DNA of 64,000 bases, from NCBI RefSeq assembly GCF_001638985.1, contig NW_017265134.1:1765732-1829731 (forward strand), given 5' to 3'. This DNA is from Phycomyces blakesleeanus NRRL 1555(-) (lineage: Eukaryota; Mucoromycota; Mucoromycetes; Mucorales; Phycomycetaceae). Below the pieces are notes generated by a model. That model was not told where the DNA came from, did no database searches, and worked only from the letters and a program-made list of their open reading frames with translations. A program made the translations under genes and the position numbers. This document shows positions 63,299 to 64,000 of this stretch, piece after piece; position 1 is the stretch's first letter, and every line of letters begins with the position of its first letter.

Positions 63299-64000
63299 AT
63301 GGCCTTCCGACCACCACCCACTGGACTTGCTAGACACGTTTCTAACCTCTTGAAAGGTGACCTGTTGAAGAAGGCTCCTGTCTGGCTCCCAGTTCTTCAG
63401 TCAATTCCCCCTGGACCATCCATCATTCGCGCTCAGCACCACAACCCCATTGAGGTAGCAGCTCTAGATGAATCAAAAGAAGCCTTTAGACAATCCAACA
63501 CTCGTAATACCGTTGCTGCAACACGCCACAAACAGAAGCATCTTCGTACAAAACCACCACGACCAGTAGCAATTGTCTACCCTGAAGATAAATTAAGAAG
63601 ACAGTTCTACAGGGATCATCCCTATGAATTGGCCAGACCTAAAGTACTTGTTGAAAACAATACTGGACTGAATCGCACCGACTTTAGCAAACTTCTCTTG
63701 CCAGAAATGAACCTGTATGAGGTTGATGGTGAAGCGTAAGTATAAAGAAAGATAGAAAAAAAAAGGAAACCAAAAATTTGGTGGATTTTTCTTTTATTGT
63801 TTGGGTGTGTTTCTTGGTTTCTCTGTCATTTACTTATTGTGAGCTTTTATCTTTTTATTTGTGTATGTGTATGTGTTTAGTGTTGTAAAATATCAGCTTT
63901 ACCTCATGACACACGAAAAGATGCCAGAGAGAAAGGCTTATGCTAAAGCTACATCTGAGTTCTATGAGATCCGTGCTCTCCAGGAACAACAAGAAAGAGA
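63299..64000 (+). CDS. RSM25: Mitochondrial small-subunit ribosomal protein mS23 (3' end outside window)
   Basis: Component of the mitochondrial 37S ribosomal subunit. Exon 1 is 63299..63735, a GT-AG intron follows, and exon 2 runs from 63881 off the window end. The N-terminus MAFRPPPTGLARHVSNLLKG with PVWLPVLQSIPPGPSIIR is the characteristic opening of fungal Rsm25/mS23. PPRPVAIVYPEDKLRRQFYR and DHPYELARPKVLVEN are the central conserved block. Exon 2 (VVKYQLYLMTHEKMPERKAY, then ATSEFYEIRALQEQQE) matches the C-terminal helical region. Such proteins often carry no clearly cleaved presequence. The start is the only Met before the conserved block and follows a pyrimidine-rich leader. About 185 residues are visible; the usual length is somewhat over 200. 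Confidence 0.88.

Overview
The window looks like nuclear DNA of an early-diverging filamentous fungus, most likely Mucoromycota. It is very AT-rich between genes. Genes are well spaced, with short GT-AG introns, and proteins carry long low-complexity runs (Ser, His-Glu, Ala-Gln). Microsatellites are abundant and there are decayed Tc1/mariner-type transposons. Gene models below were built by hand from open frames, splice signals and codon phase; no transcript data were available.

Layout. 1-5.1 kb holds a tandem, same-strand array of three secreted subtilisin-like proteases, the first cut by the window edge. 5.5-7.8 kb holds a protein kinase A catalytic subunit (minus), followed by 5.6 kb of low-complexity spacer. 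13.4-14.8 kb holds a Ran1/Vhs1-like Ser/Thr kinase. 15.9-17.8 kb holds a GH5 glucanase-like enzyme without an obvious signal peptide. 19.4-20.8 kb holds a histidine-phosphatase-superfamily protein. 24.6-26.0 kb holds a GHSMGG serine hydrolase. 26.8-28.2 kb holds a 180-bp tandem repeat next to a broken Tc1-like transposase. 31.7-34.9 kb holds a long-chain alcohol oxidase ending in a peroxisomal AKL signal. 35.4-37.2 kb (FHA protein, minus) and 38.0-40.9 kb (histidine acid phosphatase, plus) share a divergent promoter. 41.6-43.9 kb holds a bHLH transcription factor with a very long Ala-Gln repeat. A 6 kb gene-poor stretch follows, with a pair of related foldback elements. 50.0-52.4 kb holds an AP180/CALM endocytic adaptor. 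53.6-55.3 kb holds decayed coding fragments. 58.5-59.3 kb holds a PSI-domain single-pass membrane protein. 60.9-62.4 kb holds a second dead transposase and a TA-flanked inverted-repeat element. 63.3 kb to the end holds mitochondrial ribosomal protein mS23, cut by the window edge.

The genes do not form one pathway. Themes are nutrient signalling (PKA, Ran1-like kinase), secreted and cell-wall hydrolysis (subtilases, GH5), lipid use (alcohol oxidase, hydrolase) and membrane traffic (AP180). The oddest features are: an apparently non-GT-AG intron in the acid phosphatase bounded by a 6-bp direct repeat; the two foldback elements near 49.2 and 49.7 kb; the TA-flanked inverted-repeat element at 62.0-62.4 kb with a nested hairpin; a C25 run eight bases into an oxidase intron; and recurrent T-run/A-run switch blocks across the window.
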